Source of the DNA: a virus
Virus record (IMG/VR): IMGVR_UViG_3300046524_000298
Location: 1-42,927 of that record
DNA: 42,927 nt
Strand: one strand, 5' to 3'
The position numbers were made by a program, and so were the translations under genes. Each line of letters starts with the position of its first letter. The stretch's first letter is position 1. Below the pieces are notes generated by a model. The model was not told the DNA's origin. It searched no databases and saw only the letters and a list, made by a program, of their open reading frames with translations. Below are positions 30,191 to 38,562 of this stretch, piece after piece.

Positions 30191-32172
30191 TTGACCAAAA
30201 TTCGCAATTTATGGCGATCCTAACGAACGTTGGGGCTGCTAAGTTGGCAAACGCCAATACCTTAGGGCTTCCCTGGAAACTAACGGCGCTAGGGGTGGGG
30301 GATGCAAATGGAACAGACCCTATTCCAAGTGCGACTCAAACGAAACTGATCAATGAGCAACGCCGGGCGCCTTTGAATCAGCTAATAATTGATCCGGTTA
30401 ATCCTGCGGTTGTAATTGCTGAGCAAGTTATTCCGGCTGAGGTGGGTGGCTGGTGGATTAGGGAGCTGGGTGTATACGACGACGATGGCGACTTGGTAGC
30501 GGTCGCAAACTGTGCCCCTAGCTACAAGTCGGTACTGAACCAAGGCTCAGGACGCACGCAGATAGTGCGGATGAACTTCATTGTTTCGAGTACGGGAAAT
30601 ATCGTTCTGAAGATCGACCCGTCCGTAGTTCTGGCAACACGGGACTATGTAGACCGGTCAATTATTCAGGTGTTGCCGCCGAACAAAGTCGCCGGAACAT
30701 ATCGACAGGTTACGATCAATAACCGTGGAGTAGTCGAGTCTGGTACAAACCCGACCACGCTTGCGGGGTACGGCATTACGGACGCGCTCCCAAACAGTAA
30801 TCCGTTGCCAAGCGGAAGCCTTGACCTCCACGGCGCAACCTATGCTTTTGTGACTTCGCCCTTGGAGTCGTCTGTTTGCCAGAATTGCTATTACTCTGGA
30901 ACAGCTTGGTTGCGCCATGACACCAGTAAACCTGCGGTCTGTATCACTCTGGATGGTGGAGAGTTTTATGTCCGGAAGGTGAGCGCGGGCCAAAACCCAA
31001 TCGCTTGGCAAACGGTGTCGCCCGTGTGGGACGGGAGCAATGCGAAGTTCTCTAGATTGTTGGAGCGTCCCACCACACTTTCGGGCTACAGCATTGCTGA
31101 TGCCTTCACGAAGGCCGAGACCACTGCGAATATTGATGCAGCTATAGCCAGGTTGATTGGTTCTGCTCCAGGCGCTGTTGATACGATTGAGGAGCTTGCC
31201 CGCGCACTCAATAACAACCCGAATTTTGCTACTGACGTTATCAATGGGCTGGCCACAAAGGCGGACAAAGCCACGACCTTGCAGGGTTATGGCATCACCG
31301 ATGCGTACACCAAAACTGAGGCTGGTCAGTCGTTTGCGAGTAAGGCGACGACGCTTCGCGGTTACAACATTGAGGATGCCTACAACCAGTCTGAAATTAA
31401 CCAATTTTTACTCGGTAAAGCGACCAAGGCCACGACCTTGCAAGGTTATGGCATCACCGATGCGTACACCAAAACTGAGGCTGGCCAGTCGTTTGCGAGC
31501 AAGGCGACGACGCTTCGCGGTTACAACATTGATGATGCATATACCCAGTCTGAAATTAATCAGTTTCTATCCGGTAAAGCGGCCAAGGCCACATCGCTGT
31601 TGGGTTACGGAATTACAGACGCAATTCGTAATAACAACCCACTTCCTGGTGGGAGCATTGATATTCATGGTGACGCATATGGGTTTCTGACATCTCCTTT
31701 AGAGTCGAGTGTCTGTCAGAATTGCTATTGGAATGGTACCGCCTGGCTACGGCATGACGCTTCAAAACCAGCTGTATGTGTATCCCTCGCCAGTGGCTCG
31801 GCGCTTGTTAGGTCAGCTCCGCCAGGTACTGGTCCTATTGCATGGGCTTCTGTAGATCCGATATGGACTTCAAACAACGCGACTGTTAGTAGCTCTGCCG
31901 GAACCGGGATTCTCAGACTGCCCAACGGTTGGGTACAGCAGGTTTTTGACGTTTCAGAAAGTGCCGGTGCGGCTGACTTTCGCTATTTCCCCGTATCGTT
32001 TCCAAACGAATGCTTTGGCGTCTTTCCTGTATTGACCAACGCTACTCCAGGGGGGTACGCGAATAACTTCGGCATTACTGTGGGTGATGTGAGCAAGGAT
32101 CGTTTTCTGATAAACGCCGGCGGTACTTTTTCAACAGAAGGTCGCTTTCGAGTCTCCGCATTGGGAAGGTAA
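30187..32172 (+). CDS. H: tail fibre protein with duplicated modules
   Basis: A 661-residue protein. Residues 1-150 form the N-terminal tail-collar domain (DUF3751-like: FMAILTNVGAAKLANA, WWIRELGVYDDDGDLVAVAN) that attaches to the baseplate. The shaft contains GYGITDA-type repeats, including two 53-residue units. A module beginning NPLP(S/G)GS(L/I)D(L/I)HG with TSPLESSVCQNCY occurs twice (about residues 205-285 and 480-560). The C-terminus (about 575-661) is a receptor-binding tip. Determines host range. Confidence 0.92.
   Translation: MIDQNSQFMAILTNVGAAKLANANTLGLPWKLTALGVGDANGTDPIPSATQTKLINEQRRAPLNQLIIDPVNPAVVIAEQVIPAEVGGWWIRELGVYDDDGDLVAVANCAPSYKSVLNQGSGRTQIVRMNFIVSSTGNIVLKIDPSVVLATRDYVDRSIIQVLPPNKVAGTYRQVTINNRGVVESGTNPTTLAGYGITDALPNSNPLPSGSLDLHGATYAFVTSPLESSVCQNCYYSGTAWLRHDTSKPAVCITLDGGEFYVRKVSAGQNPIAWQTVSPVWDGSNAKFSRLLERPTTLSGYSIADAFTKAETTANIDAAIARLIGSAPGAVDTIEELARALNNNPNFATDVINGLATKADKATTLQGYGITDAYTKTEAGQSFASKATTLRGYNIEDAYNQSEINQFLLGKATKATTLQGYGITDAYTKTEAGQSFASKATTLRGYNIDDAYTQSEINQFLSGKAAKATSLLGYGITDAIRNNNPLPGGSIDIHGDAYGFLTSPLESSVCQNCYWNGTAWLRHDASKPAVCVSLASGSALVRSAPPGTGPIAWASVDPIWTSNNATVSSSAGTGILRLPNGWVQQVFDVSESAGAADFRYFPVSFPNECFGVFPVLTNATPGGYANNFGITVGDVSKDRFLINAGGTFSTEGRFRVSALGR
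31270..31587 (+). repeat. 159-bp tandem repeat in the tail fibre gene
   Basis: Two nearly identical 159-bp (53-codon) units begin at 31270 and 31429, each coding a GYGITDAYTKTEAGQSFASK-type segment followed by TTLRGYNI. A diverged third start is in register at 31588. The few differences include synonymous changes and the ends QSEINQFL(L/S)GKA. Confidence 0.9.
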
Positions 32173-32175
32173 TAC

Positions 32176-32628
32176 ATGAGATTTTTCTTTAGCCCTTCAA
32201 CAACAGGTTTTTTTCGATCTGATATTAACGGCTTACCTGAAAGCGAAGATAACTCGCTGGCTGTAGACGCTATTGAGGTGTCGCTTGAGTTGTACGAGCG
32301 GATGCAGTTGGTGCGTGAGCGAGGGGGCCGAGTAGTTGCGGGGAAGGGGGGGCAGCCCATAGAGGCGCCTCCCGTTCCTCCTACAGATGCTGAACAGGCT
32401 GAAAAGGCACGGCGTTGGAGAGATAACCAGCTTGCCATGAGTGAGTGGGTAGTGACTCGCCACCGTGATGAAGCGGATATGAATAGGGGCACCACTATCA
32501 CCACGCAGCGATTTTCAGAGCTTCTGGTGTATCGACAGGCGCTAAGGGATTGGCCTGCTACAGCGGGTTTTCCTGGGGAGGCTGTGCGGCCTCAAGCGCC
32601 GACCTGGCTGGCTGATGAGGTCCAATAA
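32176..32628 (+). CDS. tail fibre assembly chaperone
   Basis: A 150-residue protein. The N-terminus RFFFSPSTTGFFRSDINGLP is typical of phage fibre-assembly proteins, and residues 65-150 (ARRWRDNQLAMSEWVVTRHR, YRQALRDWPATAGFP) match the Phage_tail_APC/DUF4376-like C-terminal part. It directly follows the fibre gene (3-bp gap), as P2 G follows H. It helps trimerise the fibre. Confidence 0.9.
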   Translation: MRFFFSPSTTGFFRSDINGLPESEDNSLAVDAIEVSLELYERMQLVRERGGRVVAGKGGQPIEAPPVPPTDAEQAEKARRWRDNQLAMSEWVVTRHRDEADMNRGTTITTQRFSELLVYRQALRDWPATAGFPGEAVRPQAPTWLADEVQ

Positions 32629-32688
32629 AGCCAGGCGCTGACGACGCCCCTCAGGACCATCCGTTTCGAGTAACAAGAACAAACCACG

Positions 32689-32711
32689 GCCTCGCTTATG
32701 CGGGGCTTTTT
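32689..32711 (+). terminator. intrinsic terminator before the sheath gene
   Basis: Stem GCCTCGC/GCGGGGC (one T-G pair) with loop TTAT and five T. It separates the fibre block from the sheath-tube block within the late operon. Confidence 0.65.
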
Positions 32712-32731
32712 CGTTTCTGGAGAACGACTCT

Positions 32732-33898
32732 ATGAGCTTTTTTCACGGTATCACTACGTCGCTGATCGACACCGGCCCGCGCACTATTTCAACCCCATCG
32801 TCCTCGATCATCGGCCTGTGCGACACCTTCACTCCTGGCGTCCTCGGTGGTGGTAGTGCCAAGGCCGGCGAACTGAAGCTGATCACGTCCGAGCGCGAAG
32901 CCATTGCCGCGTTCGGTGCTGACTCTGCGATTACCCGAGCGTGCCAGGCGGTCTATGTTCGGGCCAAGGCCGTAATTGTTGCCGTGGGCGTTCCTAAGCT
33001 CGCTGACGCCGCGCTGCAAACGTCCGCCATCATCGGTGGCGTTCTGGCGGATGGGCACCGCACGGGGCTTCAGGCGCTGCTTGACGGCAAGAGCCGGCAC
33101 AATGCGCAGCCTAAGCTGTTGATCGCCCCGGGCCACTCGGCCACGCAGGCAGTGGCCACCGCCATGGATGCTTTGGCCGGAAAGCTGCGCGCGATGGCAA
33201 TCATTGATGGCCCGAACACCACGGACGAGGCCGCCATGGCCTACGCGCTGAACTTCGGCAGCAAGCGCATCTTTCTGGTGGACCCGGGGGTGCAGTTCTG
33301 GAGCACCGTAGAAAGCGCCACTGTAGATGCGCCAGGTTCGGCGTGGGTGGCTGGCTTGTTTGCCTGGACCGATGCTGAGTACGGCTACTGGGCGTCTCCC
33401 TCGAATAAAGAGTTCGTGGGCATCACCGGCACTACCCGGCCGGTGGAGTATCTGGACGGCGACGAAACCTGCCGTGCCAACCTGCTCAATAACGCCAACA
33501 TCACCACCATCATTCGTGACGGCGGCTACCGCCTGTGGGGTAACCGTACCTGTTCGGCGGATGCGAAATGGTCGTTCGTTACCCGTGTGCGCACCTGCGA
33601 CATCCTCATGGATGCGATCCAGGCGGGCCACAAGTGGGCGGTAGACCGTTCGATCACGAAAACCTATGTGTCTGATGTGACCGAAGGGCTACAGGCATTC
33701 ATGGCTGACCAGAAGAACGCCGGCGCAGTTATCAACTTCGAAGTGTATGCAGACACTGAACTGAACACGGCCTCCCAGCTGGAGCAAGGCAAAGTCTACT
33801 GGCGCATCCGTTTTACTGACGTGCCGCCGGCCGAGAACCCGAATTTCCTGATTGAAGTCACCAATGAGTGGCTGACCGAAGTACTTGAAGCAGCCTAA
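32732..33898 (+). CDS. FI: contractile tail sheath protein
   Basis: A 388-residue protein of P2 gpFI family: N-terminal FFHGITTSLIDTGPRTIS, SSSIIGLCDTF, a central domain with RTGLQALLDGKS and PKLLIAPGHS, then VAGLFAWTDAEYGYWASPSN, GYRLWGNRTCS and the C-terminal extension LIEVTNEWLTEVLE that handshakes neighbouring subunits. Length is close to P2 FI (396). GGAG precedes the ATG. It surrounds the FII tube. Confidence 0.96.
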   Translation: MSFFHGITTSLIDTGPRTISTPSSSIIGLCDTFTPGVLGGGSAKAGELKLITSEREAIAAFGADSAITRACQAVYVRAKAVIVAVGVPKLADAALQTSAIIGGVLADGHRTGLQALLDGKSRHNAQPKLLIAPGHSATQAVATAMDALAGKLRAMAIIDGPNTTDEAAMAYALNFGSKRIFLVDPGVQFWSTVESATVDAPGSAWVAGLFAWTDAEYGYWASPSNKEFVGITGTTRPVEYLDGDETCRANLLNNANITTIIRDGGYRLWGNRTCSADAKWSFVTRVRTCDILMDAIQAGHKWAVDRSITKTYVSDVTEGLQAFMADQKNAGAVINFEVYADTELNTASQLEQGKVYWRIRFTDVPPAENPNFLIEVTNEWLTEVLEAA

Positions 33899-33910
33899 GG
33901 GGGCCTAGCA

Positions 33911-34414
33911 ATGATTCCTGAAATTTTGAGCCAATGCGTCATGTTTTTGGATGGCGTGAGCTTCTCCGGCGACGTGCCGACCATGACCCCGCCAAAGGTC
34001 ACGGAAAAAACCGAGGAATACCGGGGCGGCGGCATGAGTGGGTCGGTCGATCTGCCTGTTGGCCTGGAGAAAATGGAAGCGTCGTGGACGACTAATGGCG
34101 TTCGTAAAGAGTCGTTGAAGTTCTTCGGCCTGGCAGACCGAACCGCGTGCAACGTGGTGTTCCGCGCCTCATTCAAGGACCAGAAAGGCCGAGCCAAGCC
34201 GGTAAAAGTGACCTTGCGCGGGGCGCTCAAAGAGATCGACATGGGCGACTTGGAAGCGGGCAAGAAGTCCGAAATCAAGCACTCCATGGCCGTCACCTAC
34301 TACAAGCTCGAAATTGATGGTCGCGTGATGTACGAGATTGATGTGGCCAACATGATTCAAGTGATTAATGGCGTTGACCAGCTCGCCGCCGACCGTGCCA
34401 ACCTGGGCCTTTAA
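33911..34414 (+). CDS. FII: tail tube protein
   Basis: A 167-residue protein, close to P2 gpFII (172). Motifs: MIPEILSQCVMFLDGVSFSG, a PPKVTEKTEEYRGGGMSG segment and LEIDGRVMYEIDVANMI near the end. It forms stacked hexamers in the inner tube. A 12-bp gap from the sheath gene. Confidence 0.95.
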   Translation: MIPEILSQCVMFLDGVSFSGDVPTMTPPKVTEKTEEYRGGGMSGSVDLPVGLEKMEASWTTNGVRKESLKFFGLADRTACNVVFRASFKDQKGRAKPVKVTLRGALKEIDMGDLEAGKKSEIKHSMAVTYYKLEIDGRVMYEIDVANMIQVINGVDQLAADRANLGL

Positions 34415-34425
34415 GGATGAATGCA

Positions 34426-34737
34426 ATGACTGACGTATCTATGGCTTCGCCGCTGCCTGCCTGGCTCTCCCTGACTGCGGAGGGCGTTACCGTAACGCTT
34501 GTTCATAAAGCCAATTTCAATGGTGTCGTCCTCGATAAGCTGACCATGCGCGCGCCCAGCGTTAAGGACGTCATGGCGGCAAAAGCCGCTGGCGGTGGCG
34601 ATTACGAAAAAATGGAGCTGAACATGTTCTGTAGCTTGTTGGAGGCTACCGAGGCTGAACTTTTGTCTCTCAAGTACAAGGACTATAAGCGCCTGTCGGT
34701 GGGCTATTTTCGCCTGGTTGAAGAAGACGACGTGTAA
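34426..34737 (+). CDS. E: tail assembly chaperone E
   Basis: A 103-residue protein of the Phage_TAC_7/gpE type, with SLTAEGVTVTLVHKANFNG, then VKDVMAAKAAGGGDYEKMEL and FCSLLEATEAELLSLKYKDY. The start at 34426 is chosen because AAGGA (34413-34417) gives 8-nt spacing; an ATG nine bases earlier is too close. It guards the tape measure during tail assembly. A downstream overlapping frame (E') is probably reached by ribosomal frameshifting. Confidence 0.88.
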   Translation: MTDVSMASPLPAWLSLTAEGVTVTLVHKANFNGVVLDKLTMRAPSVKDVMAAKAAGGGDYEKMELNMFCSLLEATEAELLSLKYKDYKRLSVGYFRLVEEDDV

Positions 34738-34849
34738 CGAGGTCACGCTTAAGACGCTGGCCAAGCGCTTGGCAAAAGAGACGGGTTTTTCGTCTGCCGA
34801 GATCCTGGCCATGCCCTTCGACGTGATGGTGTGGTGGCTCACGGATTGA
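34709..34849 (+). CDS. E': E' frame of the tail chaperone, reached by frameshift
   Basis: The frame offset +1 (equivalently -2) from E is open from 34622 and ends at TGA 34847-34849. Its unique end contains TLKTLAKRLAKETGFSSAEI and MPFDVMVWWL, like the Phage_P2_GpE tail (MxxxELMxWR). It has no convincing start (TTG 34718 lacks a ribosome site). E' in P2 is made by -1 slippage, but -1 here hits TGA quickly. A +1 slip at TTT-C (34708-34711) would re-pair well. The coordinate start is my proposed slip point. Confidence 0.65.
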   Translation, partial: FAWLKKTTCNEVTLKTLAKRLAKETGFSSAEILAMPFDVMVWWLTD

Positions 34850-34885
34850 GCCGCTGTTGGTCTACCCGACGCATGGGGCGCACAC

Positions 34886-37525
34886 ATGGCGAACAAACTT
34901 GCTCTTGGCCTAGTGATTGGCGGGGCTGTCAGCTCCACGGTAGGGGCGGCGTTCAAGGACGTCAGCAACAAAATCAAGAAACTTGAGGAACAGGGCTCAA
35001 AGGCGCGGGTGCTGGAAAAGACCATCGCTGAAACCATGCGTTTGCGCGATGAATGGCGCAAGGCGCACATGGCCGGCGACAAAGGAGCTGACGGGCTGCG
35101 GCGAAAGCTGGAAAATAATCTGGATGGCCTGCGCAAACAGGGCGTTGAAGTGCGCAATTTGACCAAGGCATATGCTGCCATGGGGCGCGAGGCAACCAAG
35201 GCGGAGCTTAAAGCCAAGGGCCACATGCAGCTGGATGCTGGTAAGCAGCAAATGAAAAGCAGCATAGGCCAGGCGGCTGCCGCTACGGCGGCGATGGCCA
35301 TTCCGACGAAGGTTAGCGCTGACTTTGGCGCGATCATTCGTGACATTGCGATCAAGGCGAACATCGCAAACTCGCCCGAAGAAGCGCAGGTGACCAAGAC
35401 AATTATTGGCACATCGCGTGATACCGGCATGGCCCGCAATCAGGTTGCCGAAGTGGTCAACGCCCTGGTAGGGGCCGGCATGGAGCTGGATAAAGCTTTG
35501 TCATACGCACCGGTTGCGGCCAAGTTTGCGATTGGCCAGGGTTCGGATGGCGGCGAAACGGCCCGCATGATCAACGCCCTGGGGCAGAACGCCAAAATCA
35601 CCGACCCAGCGGTGATGCAGAAGGCGCTGGAGGCCATCGCCTATCAGGGGCAGGCGGGTAGTTTTGAGGCGGCCGACATGGCGCGTTGGTTCCCCGATCT
35701 GTTGGCTGGGATGGGCAAGATTGGTATTACCGGCATGGATGCGGTTACGCAGCTGGGCTCAATGCTTCAGGTGCAAATGAAGACCGCCGGCGGCGCCGAT
35801 GAGGCGGCTAACAACCTCAAGAACTGGATGGAGAAAATCGGTTCTGGCGATACGGTCAAGGCCTACAAAGATGCGGGAATTGACTACCAAGGGTCGATGA
35901 ATACCGGCCTGCAGAACGGCAAATCTACCCTAGAGTCGAGCTTTGAGCTGGCACAGAAGTACATTGCTGCAACGGACCCGAAGAAGGCCGCCGCCATGGC
36001 GGCCGCTACGGCGAAGATCAGTAAGGAGGCTGATCCCGAGAAAGCCAAGGCCATGATTGCGTCCCTGGAGCAAGCTTTGCGTACCGGCGATCTGTTCGCG
36101 GACATGCAGGTTAAGGGGGCTTTGACGGCCTACATGCAGAACAAAGAGCTGTATGCCCAGCTCAAGAAAGACTCGGCGTCGGCCACCGGTATTCTTGATA
36201 AGAACCTTGAGGAGCGCCGACAGGCGTCGGCGCAGAAGTGGGCGGAAATGGCCCAGGGCATGGACGAGGCCATGCGCGCGATTGGTGACGCGTTCCGGCC
36301 AGTTACGGACAAGGTGGCGGATGGGTTGGCTTACGTCACGCAGGGCCTCTCCAAGCTGTCGGACGAGTCGCCCCGGGTGGTGACAGGGATAGGCGCCGCC
36401 GTAGCGGCTGTGATCGCGTTTCAGACGGCTATGAGCGGATTCAAGATCGCCAAGGGCCTGGTTAACCTGGGGCGCGGCTCGCTGATGGGTAACCCGAACA
36501 TCCCTCAAAAAGTCATTGTCACCAACATGCCGTTGGGCGGACCTGGCGGCGTGGATCTTGGGGGTGTCGACGACGCTGGCGGTAAGGATGGAAAAGGGAA
36601 AGGCAAGGGCGGTGGACGTAGCCGAGGCCCTGGGCGCGGGATGGGGGTAAACCTCAAGGGCCCGGCCGTTCTGGCGCTGATTGATGCTGGCTTCAAGGCA
36701 AAAGACACCTACGACAACGCGGAAACCCAGGATGAAAAAGCCGAAGGCTATGGCGCCGCGGCTGGCAGCTTTGCTGGCACGCTAGCGGGCGCTGCGGCCG
36801 GTGCTGCTATTGGTTCAGCTGTCCCTGTAATCGGCACTATCGTGGGCGGGCTGATTGGCGGATGGCTGGGAAGTATGGGCGGCGACGCCCTGGGCGGTGC
36901 TGTCGGCAAGTCGATGTTTGGATCTGACGAGAGCAAGAAGGTCATGCCCGTGGCCGGCCCATTGATGATGAGGGACGCAGGCAAGGATATCCCGCCGGTT
37001 ATGGGGGATATCGCCAAGTCGTTTGCACCTTCGCGTCACGCCCCGCTGATGCTGAGTAATCCAGACCAAGAAGTCAGGGCGGCAGTGCCTGGCGCTGTGA
37101 AGCCTGGCGATGCCGCGCACCCGATGATGTTGCCCGCCCCTGCCCGGGGTGTTTTGCCGACAGCGCCTAGTGCTGTTAGTCCGAGCAATGCAGCGCGCGC
37201 GATGATGCCCAGCCCTGTGCAGGTCGTATTGCCGACAGGGCCTAGCGTTGTGAATCCGGGCGATGCTGCGCGCTCCATGATGATGCCCCCGGCCAGTGCA
37301 GATGCGGCGGCTGGACCGCTTGCGGCGGCCGTGGTCGCCAAGGTACAGCCGGCGAAAATAGAGACGAAGGTCGATATTCATGCGCCCTTCCAGCTCACGG
37401 TTCAGGGCGATGTTAAAGACCCCAATGACCTAGTAGCCCAGTTGCAGCCGTTGCTCGAGCAGCATCGGCGGGAAATCGCCCAGCAACTCGATAACCGCAA
37501 GCTCTACGACGCGCCTCACACCTAA
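34886..37525 (+). CDS. T: tail tape measure protein
   Basis: An 879-residue protein. The N-terminal coiled coil (residues 25-100) and TMP core (GTSRDTGMARNQVAEVVNAL, LLAGMGKIGITGMDAVTQLG) match P2 gpT/TP901-type tape measures. A hydrophobic helix is near 500-525 (VVTGIGAAVAAVIAF), then a Gly/Lys/Arg-rich stretch (about 565-585), a glycine-zipper region (630-680: AGAAAGAAIGS, VGGLIGGWLGSMGG) and Pro/Ala-rich repeats (730-815). Its length sets the tail length. It follows E/E' as in P2. Confidence 0.95.
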   Translation: MANKLALGLVIGGAVSSTVGAAFKDVSNKIKKLEEQGSKARVLEKTIAETMRLRDEWRKAHMAGDKGADGLRRKLENNLDGLRKQGVEVRNLTKAYAAMGREATKAELKAKGHMQLDAGKQQMKSSIGQAAAATAAMAIPTKVSADFGAIIRDIAIKANIANSPEEAQVTKTIIGTSRDTGMARNQVAEVVNALVGAGMELDKALSYAPVAAKFAIGQGSDGGETARMINALGQNAKITDPAVMQKALEAIAYQGQAGSFEAADMARWFPDLLAGMGKIGITGMDAVTQLGSMLQVQMKTAGGADEAANNLKNWMEKIGSGDTVKAYKDAGIDYQGSMNTGLQNGKSTLESSFELAQKYIAATDPKKAAAMAAATAKISKEADPEKAKAMIASLEQALRTGDLFADMQVKGALTAYMQNKELYAQLKKDSASATGILDKNLEERRQASAQKWAEMAQGMDEAMRAIGDAFRPVTDKVADGLAYVTQGLSKLSDESPRVVTGIGAAVAAVIAFQTAMSGFKIAKGLVNLGRGSLMGNPNIPQKVIVTNMPLGGPGGVDLGGVDDAGGKDGKGKGKGGGRSRGPGRGMGVNLKGPAVLALIDAGFKAKDTYDNAETQDEKAEGYGAAAGSFAGTLAGAAAGAAIGSAVPVIGTIVGGLIGGWLGSMGGDALGGAVGKSMFGSDESKKVMPVAGPLMMRDAGKDIPPVMGDIAKSFAPSRHAPLMLSNPDQEVRAAVPGAVKPGDAAHPMMLPAPARGVLPTAPSAVSPSNAARAMMPSPVQVVLPTGPSVVNPGDAARSMMMPPASADAAAGPLAAAVVAKVQPAKIETKVDIHAPFQLTVQGDVKDPNDLVAQLQPLLEQHRREIAQQLDNRKLYDAPHT
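37100..37290 (+). repeat. degenerate Pro/Ala repeats in the tape measure gene
   Basis: Three imperfect units of about 75-78 bp, each coding roughly PGDAAR-x-MM-x-P followed by VLPT-x-PS (PGDAAHPMML, SNAARAMMPS, PGDAARSMMM). The likely product is a flexible linker near the C-terminus of the protein. Confidence 0.75.
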
Positions 37526-37534
37526 GGGGGGAGT

Positions 37535-38380
37535 ATGGAATCACTGGCACAGCTACAGTCCGGCCTTAAATATCTGGCAACGGCTGGCGAAGCTGGCCGG
37601 CGCAGTATTGACGGCATGATGGGGCCGGTAAACGGAGCCATCAGCGAAATTACAGGCGCCGCCAATGAGCTGGAGGATCTGCCGTTTATTGGTCCGGTGG
37701 TGGGGGAGAAGCTTCAACGAGTCATGCGCGGCATTGCGACCGCCCAGGCCAAAGTTGGCCAGGTGGTAGCCACCTACAACCGGGCCTCGCGCGCTTTGTC
37801 GCAGATCGATGAACGCCTTGGCACCTTGAAAGAGCAGGCCGGGCGGGCGGCCACCGCAATCAACAAGATAGCCGGCAAGATTGACCCGTCACTGGCCAAC
37901 ATCTTGCCAACCGGTGCGTTTGCCACTGATGCGACCCCGGCGAAAGAGGCTGTGAAGCCGTTCCCGCATTTGTTGATCCTTCAGCCGCTGGACCCGAAGG
38001 CGCAGCCGTATTACTTCAATCTTGATACAGCGGCTTTTGACTCGCTGCGCCGCTCTACTGAATACCGTTGGGCCTCCCAGGAGCGTCTTACCCGCCGGGC
38101 CGCCCAGCAGGCCGTTGGTATGGGTGACGAGAAAATCACCCTTAAGGGCGATATTTTCCCGGGGTATCGGGGCGGACTGGGGCAGCTAAACACGCTTCGC
38201 TCGATAGGTTCACAGCTCAAGCCACTAACCCTAACCACGGGGTATGGCTTTGTGCTGGGCACATGGTGCCTCAAGACTATTGATGAAGATCAAAGCGCGC
38301 TTATGCAGGGTGGTATTCCTCGAAAGCAGGCTTTTACCTTGGAGTTTGTGCGCTATGGCGACGACATGCAGAACATATGA
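37535..38380 (+). CDS. U: tail protein U, N-terminally extended
   Basis: A 281-residue protein. The C-terminal 140 residues match P2 gpU: FPHLLILQPLDPKAQ, YYFNLDTAAFDSLRRSTEYR, WASQERL, GDIFPGYRGGLGQLNTLR, GFVLGTWCLKTI. P2 gpU is about 159 residues; the extra N-terminal 120 are helical and may contact the tape measure. It caps or connects the tail tube. It overlaps the X gene by 26 bp. Confidence 0.9.
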   Translation: MESLAQLQSGLKYLATAGEAGRRSIDGMMGPVNGAISEITGAANELEDLPFIGPVVGEKLQRVMRGIATAQAKVGQVVATYNRASRALSQIDERLGTLKEQAGRAATAINKIAGKIDPSLANILPTGAFATDATPAKEAVKPFPHLLILQPLDPKAQPYYFNLDTAAFDSLRRSTEYRWASQERLTRRAAQQAVGMGDEKITLKGDIFPGYRGGLGQLNTLRSIGSQLKPLTLTTGYGFVLGTWCLKTIDEDQSALMQGGIPRKQAFTLEFVRYGDDMQNI

Positions 38381-38561
38381 AGGGGACGTATTGGACACCA
38401 TTTGTCATAACTTCTATGGCCATCTGATGGGTAGCGTTGAGGCCGTTTTGGCAGCTAATCAGGGCCTGGCAGATGAGGTGCAGCCTTACCGCGCCGGCGT
38501 GGTGATTGTCTTGCCGGATCTGCCGGGCCCTGTGGCTGAGCAAGTGGCCTTGTGGGATTGA
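38355..38561 (+). CDS. X: tail protein X, LysM-like
   Basis: A 68-residue protein like P2 gpX (67 residues): TYEGDVLDTICHNFYG, VEAVLAANQGLADE, YRAGVVIVLPDLP, the LysM-like pattern. The start at 38355 has GGAG about 10 nt upstream and overlaps U. It is thought to be a peptidoglycan-related tail component. Only 1 bp separates its stop from the convergent leftward gene. Confidence 0.9.
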   Translation: MATTCRTYEGDVLDTICHNFYGHLMGSVEAVLAANQGLADEVQPYRAGVVIVLPDLPGPVAEQVALWD

Positions 38562-38562
38562 C

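Noticed and set aside
30658-31404. Leftward 248-codon frame antisense to the tail fibre.
   Set aside because: It is an antisense shadow in a low-stop frame, with no ribosome site and no family resemblance.
31270-31610. Spaced repeats that could suggest a CRISPR array.
   Set aside because: The period is 159 bp, the units are in frame and encode GYGITDA fibre repeats, and there are no short direct repeats with unique spacers.
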